The translations under genes and the position numbers were made by a program. A model generated the notes under the pieces. The model saw only the letters and a program-made list of their open reading frames with translations. It was not told the DNA's origin and did no database searches. Positions 1 to 6,379 of a stretch of DNA of 11,238 nt are shown piece by piece; the stretch's first letter is position 1; every line of letters begins with the position of its first letter. The stretch is from Baffinella frigidus (Eukaryota; Cryptophyceae; Cryptomonadales; Baffinellaceae): contig MU646508.1 in the NCBI GenBank assembly GCA_026770585.1, forward strand, positions 1 through 11,238, given 5' to 3'.

Positions 1-487
1 AGACGCACCCTGTCGAAAGCCCCCAGCGATCCCAGCCCAGATGCCCGCACGGTGCGCCAGTGGGGGCGGGGTTGGCGAGCGCCGGGCACAGAGAACACAC
101 CTGGGAGCACGGCGGACCGATGGCGCGCAGCAGCCGCTCTCAGGAAGACAGCCCCGACCACACAGATCGGTTCCCGCTTCTGCCTCGTCTCTCGTCGGTT
201 TTGATGGTCAAATCAGAATTATGGGGTAAAATTACACCAAAATCGACCGCGACCGAAATCGATGCCTTATTTTCGACCCTTAAATTCGCATTACCCGGGT
301 ATAAATTATACCCTCTTTTCGGGAGGAACACCCCCTTTGGTGTGGTACAGATCAAAAGTTGATGTCGATCCTCTGGAATGTTGCCAAAAGTTGATTATTT
401 CTTTTTTTCTCCTCCGGACGGGCCCGCCTCAGGTACCGAAAATATTTTAAACCTATATGGCCCGTTTTTCGAGGTGTTCCGACAAGA
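1..487. other. 5' flank without recognisable gene
   Basis: The first 200 bases are GC-rich and the rest is AT-richer. Short frames are open on both strands but none shows codon periodicity or a known motif. Two small symmetric sites are visible: an odd-length palindrome with 8 bp arms (GGGTATAA/TTATACCC) at 297-313, and an inverted pair ACACCAAA (234-241) / TTTGGTGT (336-343). I see no other structure. Confidence 0.5.
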
Positions 488-564
488 CCCCCCAAAAGTT
501 AGAGGCACCTTTGTGGACTAACTTTCAATTCTGTTCCACAAAAGTGCCACTAAATTTTTGGGGG
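488..564. repeat. Imperfect 30 bp hairpin
   Basis: The arms at 488-517 and 535-564 are reverse complements at 26 of 30 positions, around a 17-base spacer. The outermost bases are runs of C and G and the innermost pair is TTTGTGGA/TCCACAAA. The hairpin ends exactly where the S repeat begins at 565. It could be a degraded miniature foldback element. No target duplication is evident. Confidence 0.6.
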
Positions 565-780
565 TGACTTGGGTTCGGTGCGTGGGCGGGCATGGTCGTC
601 AATTGGTAATACCTCCCAACACCCCAAGAGAACCACCCTTTATCCCCTCTACACGAGCCTCTGCACTGGAGAGCTAAACGCGATCCGAAGGCAAAAATTC
701 TTTCTCTGCAGATCCTTTCTACGGAAGGGCGTGGCGTTGGGCTATGTTGGGCGAAATTAAAACCTGAAGGACCTAAAGGA
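565..780 (+). repeat. S repeat copy A (long 5' form)
   Basis: This is one of two copies with a long 5' part; the other is at 3790. The shared landmarks run in order: TTGGGTTCGGTG, CACCCCAAGAGAACCACCC, CACTGGAGAGCTAAACGCG, TTTCTCTGCAG, TTCTACGGAAGGGCGTG, GGGCTATGTTGGGCG, ending AAGGACCTAAAGGA. A 63-codon frame is open across it. However, substitutions against copy B at 1003-1107 fall about equally on all three codon positions, so I do not treat it as coding. The repeated ACCTAAAGG at the 3' end resembles the simple-repeat tails of SINE/LINE elements (inference). Confidence 0.7.
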
Positions 781-860
781 TTTTCTCTGCAGATCTTCTA
801 CGGAACGGCGTGTCGTTGGCATATGTTGGGCGAAATTAAAGCCTAAAGGACCTAAAGGAT
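781..860 (+). repeat. S repeat copy E (5'-truncated)
   Basis: This copy starts inside the element at TTTTCTCTGCAG, immediately after the 3' end of copy A, and runs to CCTAAAGGACCTAAAGGA. It therefore forms a head-to-tail array with copy A before it and copy B after it. It lacks the whole 5' half present in copy A. Confidence 0.7.
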
Positions 861-1107
861 CTCTCTTTGCACTGGAGAGCTCAACCACTCGAGGCTAGAA
901 GTGTGACTATTTTAAAACAAGGATTCGTTTACAAATGATGAAAAAAAGAGGTGTGTAGTAATTTTCAAACAAATGGGGGCGTTTCGTCTAGCCTCGAGTG
1001 GAATGCGATCCGAAAGCAAACATGCTTTTTCTGCAGATGTTTTCTACGGAAAGGCGTGTCGTCGGGCTATGTTGGGAGAAATCAAAAGCCAAAGGACCTA
1101 AAGGGAC
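861..1107 (+). repeat. S repeat copy B interrupted by a 117 bp insert
   Basis: The third member of the head-to-tail S array. Its left part (TTGCACTGGAGAGCTCAA, to 884) and right part (AATGCGATCCGAAAGC onward, from 1002) are contiguous in copies A and D. Here they are separated by the N element at 885-1001. From GCGATCCG to the 3' end it aligns with copy A without gaps. Confidence 0.7.
885..1001. mobile_element. N element: miniature inverted-repeat insertion
   Basis: The 117 bp insert has perfect 15 bp terminal inverted repeats, CCACTCGAGGCTAGA at 885-899 and its complement at 987-1001. It lies inside S copy B. The flanks read ...CTCAA and AATGCG..., while uninterrupted copies read CTAAACGCG at the same place, so the insert replaces nothing and appears to have duplicated AA. 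The interior is AT-rich, with no frame long enough for a transposase. This is the structure of a MITE (non-autonomous DNA transposon). The superfamily cannot be assigned from a 2 bp duplication. Confidence 0.75.
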
Positions 1108-1367
1108 ATCTCCCAACGCTTGCTCTCTGGGCCGAGAGCAAGCACGGTGTGGTCCCTCTCCTAGCGGACACCCTGGAGGGTCTGTCGGCCGAGATTGCCT
1201 GGATGCTGCTCCTGCTCGCTCGGCGCCAAGCTCAGAGAGGCGCCGAGTACTTCGTCTCCGAGGGGGGGGGCGTCACCTACTGCGACTTCAAGGTCCTTGC
1301 TCACCCCGTGCGTGCCGAGGCGTTCATCCCACACCAGCACACTCCTCGCGGGCGCTTTTTCGCGACG
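1107..1367 (+). CDS. Coding-like segment, unknown product (partial or exon)
   Basis: I do not recognise the product. The reading frame whose codons start at multiples of 3 shows a textbook coding signature over 1110-1340. By hand count over 77 codons, GC is about 74% at position 1, 44% at position 2 and 79% at position 3, with G in about 40% of first positions. The peptide has a leucine-rich hydrophobic stretch encoded near 1201-1225, then charged residues and a Tyr-Cys-Asp-Phe segment near 1278-1289. The frame stays open from 951 to 1541, but its 5' part is the S repeat, so the real start is unknown. It could be an exon or a captured gene fragment. A minus-strand frame at 1161-1385 is also open but less typical. 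Confidence 0.4.
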
Positions 1368-1656
1368 CCAGCGCTCCGAACACACACAGCCCTAGGACCC
1401 TATGGTAGAACCACGCCGCGAAACCTAGGACCATCTTATTCGCAAGTAACCCCTGTACTGCTTTCCCTCTGCAGAGAATCCCGGGCGTCGGCTCTCACGC
1501 CTCTCCCTGGACTGAACCTGATCTTTCCGGTGTCGTGCTAGGACCTACAGCTGTACAGGTTGACTCCCAATGAAGAAAACACACCGCCCCTAGCTAGGCT
1601 GGCCCCAAGCTCCTCGGAATTTGCCTACCGTAGGGCCCTAGAGCGGAATGGGAAGC
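1368..1656. other. Non-coding-like DNA with M-family core relics
   Basis: Codon periodicity fades here. Fragments resembling the centre of M elements occur (CCCTAGGACCCTATGG near 1390, CCTAGGACC near 1425). A pyrimidine tract ending in CTGCAG at 1458-1474 resembles a 3' splice acceptor. The 19-mer TGCCTACCGTAGGGCCCTA at 1622-1640 recurs exactly at 5463-5481. No gene is recognised. Confidence 0.4.
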
Positions 1657-1695
1657 CTAAACCCTAAATCCTGAACCTTAAACCCTAAACCGCAA
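1657..1695. repeat. Short telomere-like tract (CCCTAAA type)
   Basis: About five degenerate units such as CCTAAA, CCCTAAA, TCCTGAA and CCTTAAA lie just upstream of the open frame at 1760. They have the same strand orientation as the much larger tract starting at about 2441, so the open frame sits between two telomere-like tracts. Confidence 0.7.
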
Positions 1696-1759
1696 CCACC
1701 TCCCTTTTTTTGGAAACAAAAACAACGGAAATTCTTACTCCCTGACAAGAGAATCAGTG

Positions 1760-2434
1760 ATGAAATTGCGCCATGCCCAAGCATGGACACACGATGAAAC
1801 CAAAAAGGAACACAAAGTAACCAGAAACATGGCACGTGTACGCACACTCTTCTATCAAAAAAGCACAGTTCACAATCTCATACGTCCCCTACATTCAGAT
1901 AAACAAACCACGAATACCACTACAACTCAACTTTTCGCCTACAGGATGGCCGTCAACTTCCTTACAGAAATAGCGCTCCAGGCTTTTAGAACAGATGACG
2001 GCATATATCCCGCAACAGCCCCTGCCACGTGTCAAGAAGACTACTCTGGCGACCTGAAACCAAAGGCTACTAACAACAAAGACCCCATAACCCTACCCCC
2101 ACAACATCTCCTCTTCTCCTGGCCAGACCTAAACCCTAACAAACAGAGATCCCTCCCAAACAAGCAAAACCAACCATCAGGACCAGCTAACCCAGTTCCA
2201 GATCCTCAACAATCCAAGAAACGACCCAACTCTCCACACCCCTGGGAGTTCTGTGACAAATGCTGGACCTTTGGTGACCACTACTCTGATTCATGCGACA
2301 CCGAACCAAAGACAAGGCCACAAGACTTTGAAAGTAAAAAAGAAAACATCCCGAAAACCCACGAAGCAGACTACCAACGCAACAAACGAAGAAAAAAAAG
2401 CTGCCAAAAAGACCTCGGGAGGAGGGGCAACTGA
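1760..2434 (+). CDS. Hypothetical protein with zinc-knuckle-like motif
   Basis: This 224-residue open frame starts at ATG 1760; the GTG just before it is not a plausible eukaryotic start. The frame is already open from 1682 and stops with TGA at 2432-2434. Residues 165-179 carry C-X2-C-X5-H-X4-C (C165, C168, H174, C179). This is close to the CCHC zinc knuckle of retrotransposon Gag and RNA-binding proteins, but has one residue more between the second Cys and the His. The middle is rich in Pro, Asn, Gln and Lys. The tail is basic, with KRRKK at 209-213. A C-terminal piece of a Gag-like protein is one possible reading (inference). Caution: the strand is poor in G and rich in A and C like the flanking telomere-like DNA, and it contains a telomere-like patch near 2127-2140, so the frame could be open by composition. 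Confidence 0.35.
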   Translation: MKLRHAQAWTHDETKKEHKVTRNMARVRTLFYQKSTVHNLIRPLHSDKQTTNTTTTQLFAYRMAVNFLTEIALQAFRTDDGIYPATAPATCQEDYSGDLKPKATNNKDPITLPPQHLLFSWPDLNPNKQRSLPNKQNQPSGPANPVPDPQQSKKRPNSPHPWEFCDKCWTFGDHYSDSCDTEPKTRPQDFESKKENIPKTHEADYQRNKRRKKSCQKDLGRRGN

Positions 2435-2440
2435 CAAACA

Positions 2441-3095
2441 ATTATAAACCCTGAACACTAAACCCTACACCGTGAACACTAAATCTAAACCCCAAACACT
2501 TTACCCTAAGCCCTAAACCCTAAACACTAAACACTAAACCCTAAACCATAAACCATAAACCCTAAACCCTAAACCCTAAACCCTAATCCCTAATCCCTAA
2601 ACCCTCACCCAGAAACCAGCAACAATACACCATAAACCCCAAACCCCAAACCCTCAACCCTAACCCGGAAACCCTAAACCCTCAACCCTCAACCTTGATA
2701 AAGGACCTAACCCCTGAACACTGAACCTTACACCCGACATGAAAACTCAGAACCCCACAACCAAAACCAAAACCTGAAGCCCCAAACCTGAATCCCGAAA
2801 CGCAAATCCGAAACCCACAACCCCAAACCAAAAACACCAAACCTGAAACAAGAAACCTGAAACCCGAAACTCGAAACCCGAAAACCCCAAACCCCAAACC
2901 CCAAACCTTAAACTCCCAACTCCAAACCCCAACCCCAAAACCCCAAACCCCAAACCCCAAACCCCGAATCCCAAACCCTAAACCCTAAACCCTAAACCCT
3001 AAACCCTAAACACTAAACCCTAAACCCTGAACCCTAAACCCTAAACCCTAAACCCTAAACCCTAAACCCACAAACCCTAAACCCTTAACCTTAGA
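2441..3095. repeat. Large degenerate telomere-like tract, CCCTAAA strand
   Basis: About 650 bp of heptamer-like repeats. The units are mixed at 2441-2700 (CCCTAAA, CACTAAA, CCATAAA). They are heavily diverged at about 2745-2975 (CCCCAAA, CCTGAAA, CCCGAAA). They are nearly pure CCCTAAA at about 2972-3065. Long minus-strand frames here translate into Gly/Phe/Val/Trp heptad-like low-complexity peptides and are not genes. The tract matches the C-rich strand of (TTTAGGG)n telomeres and is interstitial in this window. Confidence 0.9.
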
Positions 3096-3729
3096 CTAAA
3101 ACAGCACACCCTCTACAAAACCCACGTGGCAAATCGCAACCATCTCAAATACAGAAACACGCAGTACATACGACGTCACGACGAAGAGCAAGGGGACGAC
3201 AACAACAAGACGCGGGAGGGAGACGGAGACGCTAGGGGAGATCAGGATGAGTTCTTCGATGGGGGGGGGAGGCACATGTCGAGTAGCTACAGGGAGAAAT
3301 GCAATAGACACAATCAAACATAGGCGCCACACGGGGATACGGAGCGAGCAGAACCTCATTGAAAGGCAGGGGACTGCTGATACATGCGTGCGTTGCTTTA
3401 TTGACCTCTGCTGTTGTTCGCTGACGCGCATTGGCCCGAACCTTCCTTTTCTGAAACCCGTTGCGGTGCTAACGCGGATGGGTGCTAACGCGGGTGGACT
3501 GAAACGGGAGGATGCTAACGCGGGTGGGTACCAACGCGTGTTTTGGTAATTCGCTGTTGTCGTTTCTGACGCTTGGATTGCCCTGAACTTTGCTGGCTTC
3601 CATACATTGGGGGAAACCCCTACATGGCTACATTTCTTTCCTTTCATTTTTGGTGTCTGACTGATTTCACCCCCCCCCCACTCACATTCCCTCGCACCTT
3701 TCGGAATCTTGATCCCTCTTGACATCTGG
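3096..3729. other. No confident gene; weak minus-strand open frame
   Basis: A 209-codon minus-strand frame spans 3096-3725. Its 3' third encodes a Val/Leu/Ile-rich stretch that could look like membrane segments, but it arises from AC-rich DNA on the plus strand. The frame also runs through a poly-G tract and the short tandem repeat at 3465-3540. There is no recognisable domain, so I do not call it a gene. A diverged direct duplication links about 3411-3460 and 3549-3598 (CTGTTGT..., TCTGACGC or CTGACGC, ...TTGGCCCGAACC or TTGCCCTGAAC). Confidence 0.3.
3465..3540. repeat. Short tandem repeat, unit GGTGCTAACGCGGGTG
   Basis: Copies at 3465-3480 and 3481-3496 are adjacent and differ at one base. 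A third, GATGCTAACGCGGGTG, is at 3511-3526 after a 14-base spacer, and a fourth diverged unit (GGTACCAACGCGTG) follows at 3527-3540. Confidence 0.75.
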
Positions 3730-3772
3730 GGTATCCATGGTTGGAGCTCTTATGCTTCAACCATGGGATACC
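3730..3772. repeat. Hairpin with 18-19 bp arms
   Basis: GGTATCCATGGTTGGAGC at 3730-3747 pairs with 3754-3772, with a one-base bulge and one mismatch, around the loop TCTTAT. It lies a short distance upstream of S copy D. Its function is unknown. It may be a foldback remnant like the hairpin at 488-564, which also sits at the 5' edge of an S copy. Confidence 0.65.
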
Positions 3773-3789
3773 ATGAGCCTCATAAAGGC

Positions 3790-3973
3790 TGACTTGGGTT
3801 CGGTGTGTGGGCGAGCGTGCTCCCACTTGGGACACTTCAAGCACCCCAAGAGAACCACCCACTATCCCCTCTTCACGAGCCTCTACACTGGAGAGCTAAA
3901 CGCGATCCGAAAGCAAAAATTCTTTCTCTGCAGTCCTTTCTACGGAAGGGCGTGTCGTTGGGCTATGTTGGGC
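3790..3973 (+). repeat. S repeat copy D (long 5' form, 3' end lost)
   Basis: It matches S copy A from TGACTTGGGTTCGGTG through GGGCTATGTTGGGCG. It has several substitutions and a one-base deletion after CTGCAG. It then breaks off into GGATCTGCAGATC, without the ACCTAAAGG tail. It preserves the uninterrupted GAGAGCTAAACGCGATCC that serves as an empty site for the N element. Confidence 0.75.
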
Positions 3974-4063
3974 GGATCTGCAGATCTTTTCTACTGAAAG
4001 AGAGCGCCCCTTGAGACGGGTGCGTAATTCGATTCTTGGCGTGTGGTAATTTTCCCCGAGGAA

Positions 4064-4099
4064 ATCGAGGATCGGATCCGTCCAAATCTGATCCTCGAT
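4064..4099. repeat. 10 bp inverted repeat ATCGAGGATC
   Basis: ATCGAGGATC at 4064-4073 is perfectly complementary to GATCCTCGAT at 4090-4099, with a 16-base spacer. Further GATCC/GGATC motifs lie around it. The role is unknown. Confidence 0.55.
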
Positions 4100-4199
4100 C
4101 CTTGCAATCCGATCCTCAGATCTACTCAACTCTGAAACGTTGCACGAAACCCTCCATTGATAAAAAAGGGGGAGTGTTAGACACACCTAAGGTCGTATT

Positions 4200-4280
4200 A
4201 AATGATCACGATTTATGAAACGTCCATTAATGATCCATGACTTGATTAGGTGTTCGATGATGACGAACAAATGATCACGA
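4200..4280. repeat. Direct repeat AATGATCACGA
   Basis: The 11-mer AATGATCACGA, containing the palindrome TGATCA, occurs at 4201-4211 and again at 4270-4280 in AT-rich DNA. This is a weak feature, recorded because it sits next to the long hairpin at 4298. Confidence 0.4.
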
Positions 4281-4297
4281 ACAATATGACAGCGACA

Positions 4298-4359
4298 GAA
4301 TTCGTGTGAAGGCCTTGTACCACGCAGGGCCCTTCGTGGTACAAGGCCTTCACGAATTC
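4298..4359. repeat. Long near-perfect hairpin (25 bp stem)
   Basis: The arms at 4298-4324 and 4335-4359 are perfect reverse complements except for a two-base TG insertion in the left arm. The loop is CAGGGCCCTT. The outer ends are GAATTC. Two more outer bases also pair (CA before, TG after). This is one of the strongest short foldbacks in the window. It could be a recent inverted duplication or a degraded miniature transposon; there is no clear flanking duplication. Confidence 0.8.
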
Positions 4360-4370
4360 TGGGCATTCCA

Positions 4371-4410
4371 TCCTCGTTCTTGGAGCTGTTTCCTCGTTCT
4401 TGGAGCCGTT
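4371..4410. repeat. Tandem duplication of a 20 bp unit
   Basis: TCCTCGTTCTTGGAGCTGTT at 4371-4390 is followed directly by a second copy at 4391-4410 that differs at one base. Confidence 0.85.
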
Positions 4411-4598
4411 TGTCTTTTGGCCGAGATGGACCCGGGCTCTCCAAAACCCCCAGAAGAAATTGACCTTTGAGATACCCCCCTCAAGAGCGTGGAGACTAGC
4501 CCGCGATGATAAGGGCCGAGTCGTGCTAGGACCCCAGGAACAATGCTCGTGTGGATCGACCGGAGTTCCCAATTACAGGGGCGCATCTGCACCGGCGG

Positions 4599-4697
4599 GC
4601 CTGAATGTGATCCGAAAGAAAGCATGGCTTTTCTGTGAAACCAGTTCCGGTGTCCGCCTATGTTGGGAGCTCGAAGAACCTAAAGGACCTAAAGGAC
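4599..4697 (+). repeat. S repeat copy C (5'-truncated variant)
   Basis: It begins near GTGATCCGAAAGAAAGC and carries the variant core GTTCCGGTGTCCGCCTATG instead of the GGGCGTGTCGTTGGGCTATG form. It ends AACCTAAAGGACCTAAAGG. The copy at 10646-10714 shares this core, so S has at least two subfamilies. A plus-strand frame open over 4400-4807 lacks clear codon periodicity. Confidence 0.65.
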
Positions 4698-4710
4698 CGC
4701 ACAGAAGGAG

Positions 4711-4806
4711 GCGGAGCTCCCTAGGACCCTACACTGTTTATGTATATCTATTGCCCTACCATGGTCCTAAGGGGGGGCGCAGCTCCTCACGAGCGAGGCA
4801 ACCCTG
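4711..4806. mobile_element. Degenerate M-family element
   Basis: The right half is recognisable: GGTCCTAAGGGGGGGCGCAG, then CTCACGAGCGAGGCAACCCTG-like sequence corresponding to the M right end. The centre contains CCCTAGGACCCTACA. The left terminal repeat is missing or unrecognisable. GGAGCTCC-type arms still give a foldback. Confidence 0.5.
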
Positions 4807-4862
4807 AAAAGTGCACTAGACCTCTCGCTAGGTCCTGCTCAGACACAGACTCGGGTTGCGTA

Positions 4863-4980
4863 CAGGGGTACCTCGCTCATAAGAGACCGCCCCCCCCTAG
4901 GATCGTACAGTAGGACCATGCCTAGGGCCCTATGGTGGTCCTAGGGGGGGTAGCACTTTCTTATGAGCGAGGCACCCCTG
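4863..4980. mobile_element. M element copy 1 (two-ended foldback)
   Basis: A 118 bp near-palindrome, ends CAGGGGTACCTCGCTCATAA and its complement, centre CCATGCCTAGGGCCCTATGG. TA lies on both outer sides (4861-4862 and 4981-4982), but no longer duplication is visible here. There is no coding capacity. This is the form of a MITE whose terminal repeats meet in the middle, so a transcript would fold into one long hairpin. Confidence 0.8.
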
Positions 4981-5019
4981 TACATGGCGGCCGCGTTGGT
5001 AGTAAGAAAGGTCTAACCC

Positions 5020-5113
5020 TGCACAGCTGTATCCGGGCTAAAGAACACGCTTGGTCGAGCCTCGGTCGGTGTCTGTGCTATGGTTGGTGGGAGTTAAAAG
5101 AACGTAGAGGACA
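5020..5113 (+). repeat. Diverged S repeat copy
   Basis: The order of S landmarks is kept but eroded: CTGTATCCGGGCTAAAGAACACGC (cf. GTGATCCGAAAGAAAGCATGGC in copy C), then GGTGTCTGTGCTATGGTTGG, then AGAACGTAGAGGAC at the 3' end. It lies between M copies 1 and 2. Confidence 0.45.
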
Positions 5114-5169
5114 TCATGGCCCGCGAGCCTAGAGAGGCGGGGGAGAGCGTTTAGAGCTACACGTCCTTA

Positions 5170-5288
5170 CAGGGGTACCTCGCTCATAAGAAAGCGCCTC
5201 CTCCTAGGACCCTACAATAGGCCTATGCCTAGGACCCCACGGTGGTCCTAGGGGTTGGGGGCAGTTTCTTTTGAGCGAGGTACCCCTA
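5170..5288. mobile_element. M element copy 2 (two-ended foldback)
   Basis: A 119 bp copy beginning CAGGGGTACCTCGCTCATAA, with centre AGGCCTATGCCTAGGACC and right end TTTTGAGCGAGGTACCCCTA. The last base of the right end is changed from G to A. TA flanks the left side and TA follows the right. Differences between the two arms show that they decay independently. Confidence 0.8.
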
Positions 5289-5572
5289 TAAGTGGCGCAG
5301 GTCGTAGGCCCCTCCGTGTACGCCTAAACATGTGCACAATAGCCTACTCGCTGTCCGTGGATAGCAGTGTCCACAGAGCGGGCTACGAAAAGATTTTCGG
5401 CCCAAATCGGGTCACCTTTCCGTGACCTTATCCGTAGCAACCCCCCTATGTCCCTACGCTACTGCCTACCGTAGGGCCCTAAGTCTTATTGCTTGTGGGT
5501 TAGTCACGAAATCCCTTCGAACTTCTCTGTGGGGACTGAACATTGAGGGCACCCCGCCAAAAATTAATACCG
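5289..5572. other. Spacer with no recognised gene
   Basis: It contains an imperfect inverted repeat at about 5339-5385 (TAGCC...TGTCCGTGGA against TCCACAGAGCGGGCTA) and the exact second copy of TGCCTACCGTAGGGCCCTA at 5463-5481. A short frame is open from 5422 but runs on into the T end and shows no motif. Confidence 0.4.
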
Positions 5573-5612
5573 TACAGCGATTCCGGGAAATGTTGGCCGC
5601 TTTTCGGGTTTC
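5573..5612. mobile_element. Isolated T-element end
   Basis: TA, then CAGCGATTCCGGGAAATG and TTGGCCGCTTTTC. This is the same terminal sequence as the T element at 5934-6155, in left-end orientation. Bases 5577-5601 are an exact reverse complement of 6128-6152. No matching right end is seen between here and 5934, so it is a solo end or the left end of a larger composite reaching 6155. Confidence 0.6.
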
Positions 5613-5933
5613 TGACCCGCGCCTGGGCGACCTGCCCTTTCATTTGAATCAGAAAAAGGTTTTACGCCCTTTCAAAACGCACCGTTTCGATACAAATAAA
5701 ATGAGCAAACCAGCAAATCAAGAGTGAATACGAAGCTTCGTAGGTCAAAGGGAGTAGAGTGGGATTTGTCTTTTTTTTTAAAAAAGAAACACCCAATCGA
5801 CTCGATTTTCGGACATTTTTGAAAATAAATGACTATACATGACAAGTCCCGAATTTGATTTGTGGTCTTTGTATTGTCTTTGTGGGGATTCCGGTTTAAT
5901 AAAAAAACGGGCAAAAAAACGGGTCAAAAATGC
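5613..5933. other. AT-rich spacer without recognised gene
   Basis: It includes the 18-mer TTTCAAAACGCACCGTTT at 5670-5687, which recurs exactly at 8914-8931, and homopolymer T then A runs near 5769-5786. Two short minus-strand frames here have no recognisable features. Confidence 0.4.
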
Positions 5934-6155
5934 TAGAGCGACTCCGGTAAATGTTGGCCGCTTTTCAGGTTGCCGGTTTGCCGGTTTGCCCGTTTTACAT
6001 GTCCATTTTACAAATGTAAAATGGACGCGCCTGGTACTAATCCTGTGATCATCCTGTTCCTGGTACGGCTTTAAAATAATACAGGGACTTGTAAAACCGG
6101 TAAACCGGGAAATCAGCAAACGGACAAGCGGCCAACATTTCCCGGAATCGCTCTA
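5934..6155. mobile_element. T element: TA-flanked miniature transposon
   Basis: A 222 bp unit including TA at each end. The first 28 bases inside TA (GAGCGACTCCGGTAAATG...) match the complement of the other end with two mismatches. Weaker similarity extends to about 70 bases (CCGGTTT..., GTTTTACATGTCC against GTTTTACAAGTCC). A perfect 12 bp inverted repeat with a 2-base loop lies at 6001-6026. TA duplications fit the Tc1/mariner superfamily (known property), but no transposase is present, so the assignment is an inference. Confidence 0.7.
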
Positions 6156-6242
6156 TTAAGAACTTCTTGTCTTTCTTCACCTGAAACGGAAACGTGGCGG
6201 AAGGTGGCGGTCATTTCCCCATTTTCTGAGAGTTTAAGAAAA

Positions 6243-6287
6243 ACCACGGCTCACGACGTGGTAGAAAACCACGGCTCACGACGTGGT
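6243..6287. repeat. Two tandem mini-hairpins abutting a T end
   Basis: ACCACGGCTCACGACGTGGT occurs at 6243-6262 and identically at 6268-6287, with AGAAA between. Each is a self-complementary unit with a 6 bp stem (ACCACG/CGTGGT). The second copy is followed within two bases by TA-GAGCG, the T-family terminus. Confidence 0.75.
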
Positions 6288-6288
6288 C

Positions 6289-6370
6289 TAGAGCGTTTGC
6301 GGTAATTGTTGTCCGTTTTGGACGTACGGTTTCCCCGTTTCCGTTTTGAAAAGGGACTTATAGGACGTGA
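6289..6370. mobile_element. Diverged T-element end
   Basis: TA-GAGCGTTTGCGGTAATTG, then GTCCGTTTTGG and later CCGTTTTGAAAAGGGACTTA. This follows the order of the right end of the 5934-6155 element read on the other strand (GTCCGTTTGC, CCGGTTTTACAAGTCCCTG). The partner end is not visible downstream. Confidence 0.5.
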
Positions 6371-6379
6371 CAAGGATTT

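Noticed and set aside
1-362. Frames of 100 and 71 codons at 60-362 (+) and 140-355 (-)
   Set aside because: They span a sharp change in base composition and show no motif or codon bias.
569-760. Conserved-looking peptide shared by the repeats at 569, 951 and 3805
   Set aside because: Substitutions between copies A and B fall equally on all codon positions and include a stop change; this is repeat similarity, not protein conservation.
2682-2974. Two minus-strand frames of 75-92 codons rich in Gly, Phe, Val and Trp
   Set aside because: They are direct translations of degenerate telomere heptamers, and their periodicity follows the repeat.
3096-3725. 209-codon minus-strand frame with a hydrophobic tail
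   Set aside because: It crosses a poly-G tract and a tandem repeat, and the hydrophobic part reflects AC-rich DNA. No domain was seen.
4023-4040. T-loop-like AATTCGATTC suggesting a tRNA gene
   Set aside because: No acceptor stem, D arm or anticodon arm can be folded around it.
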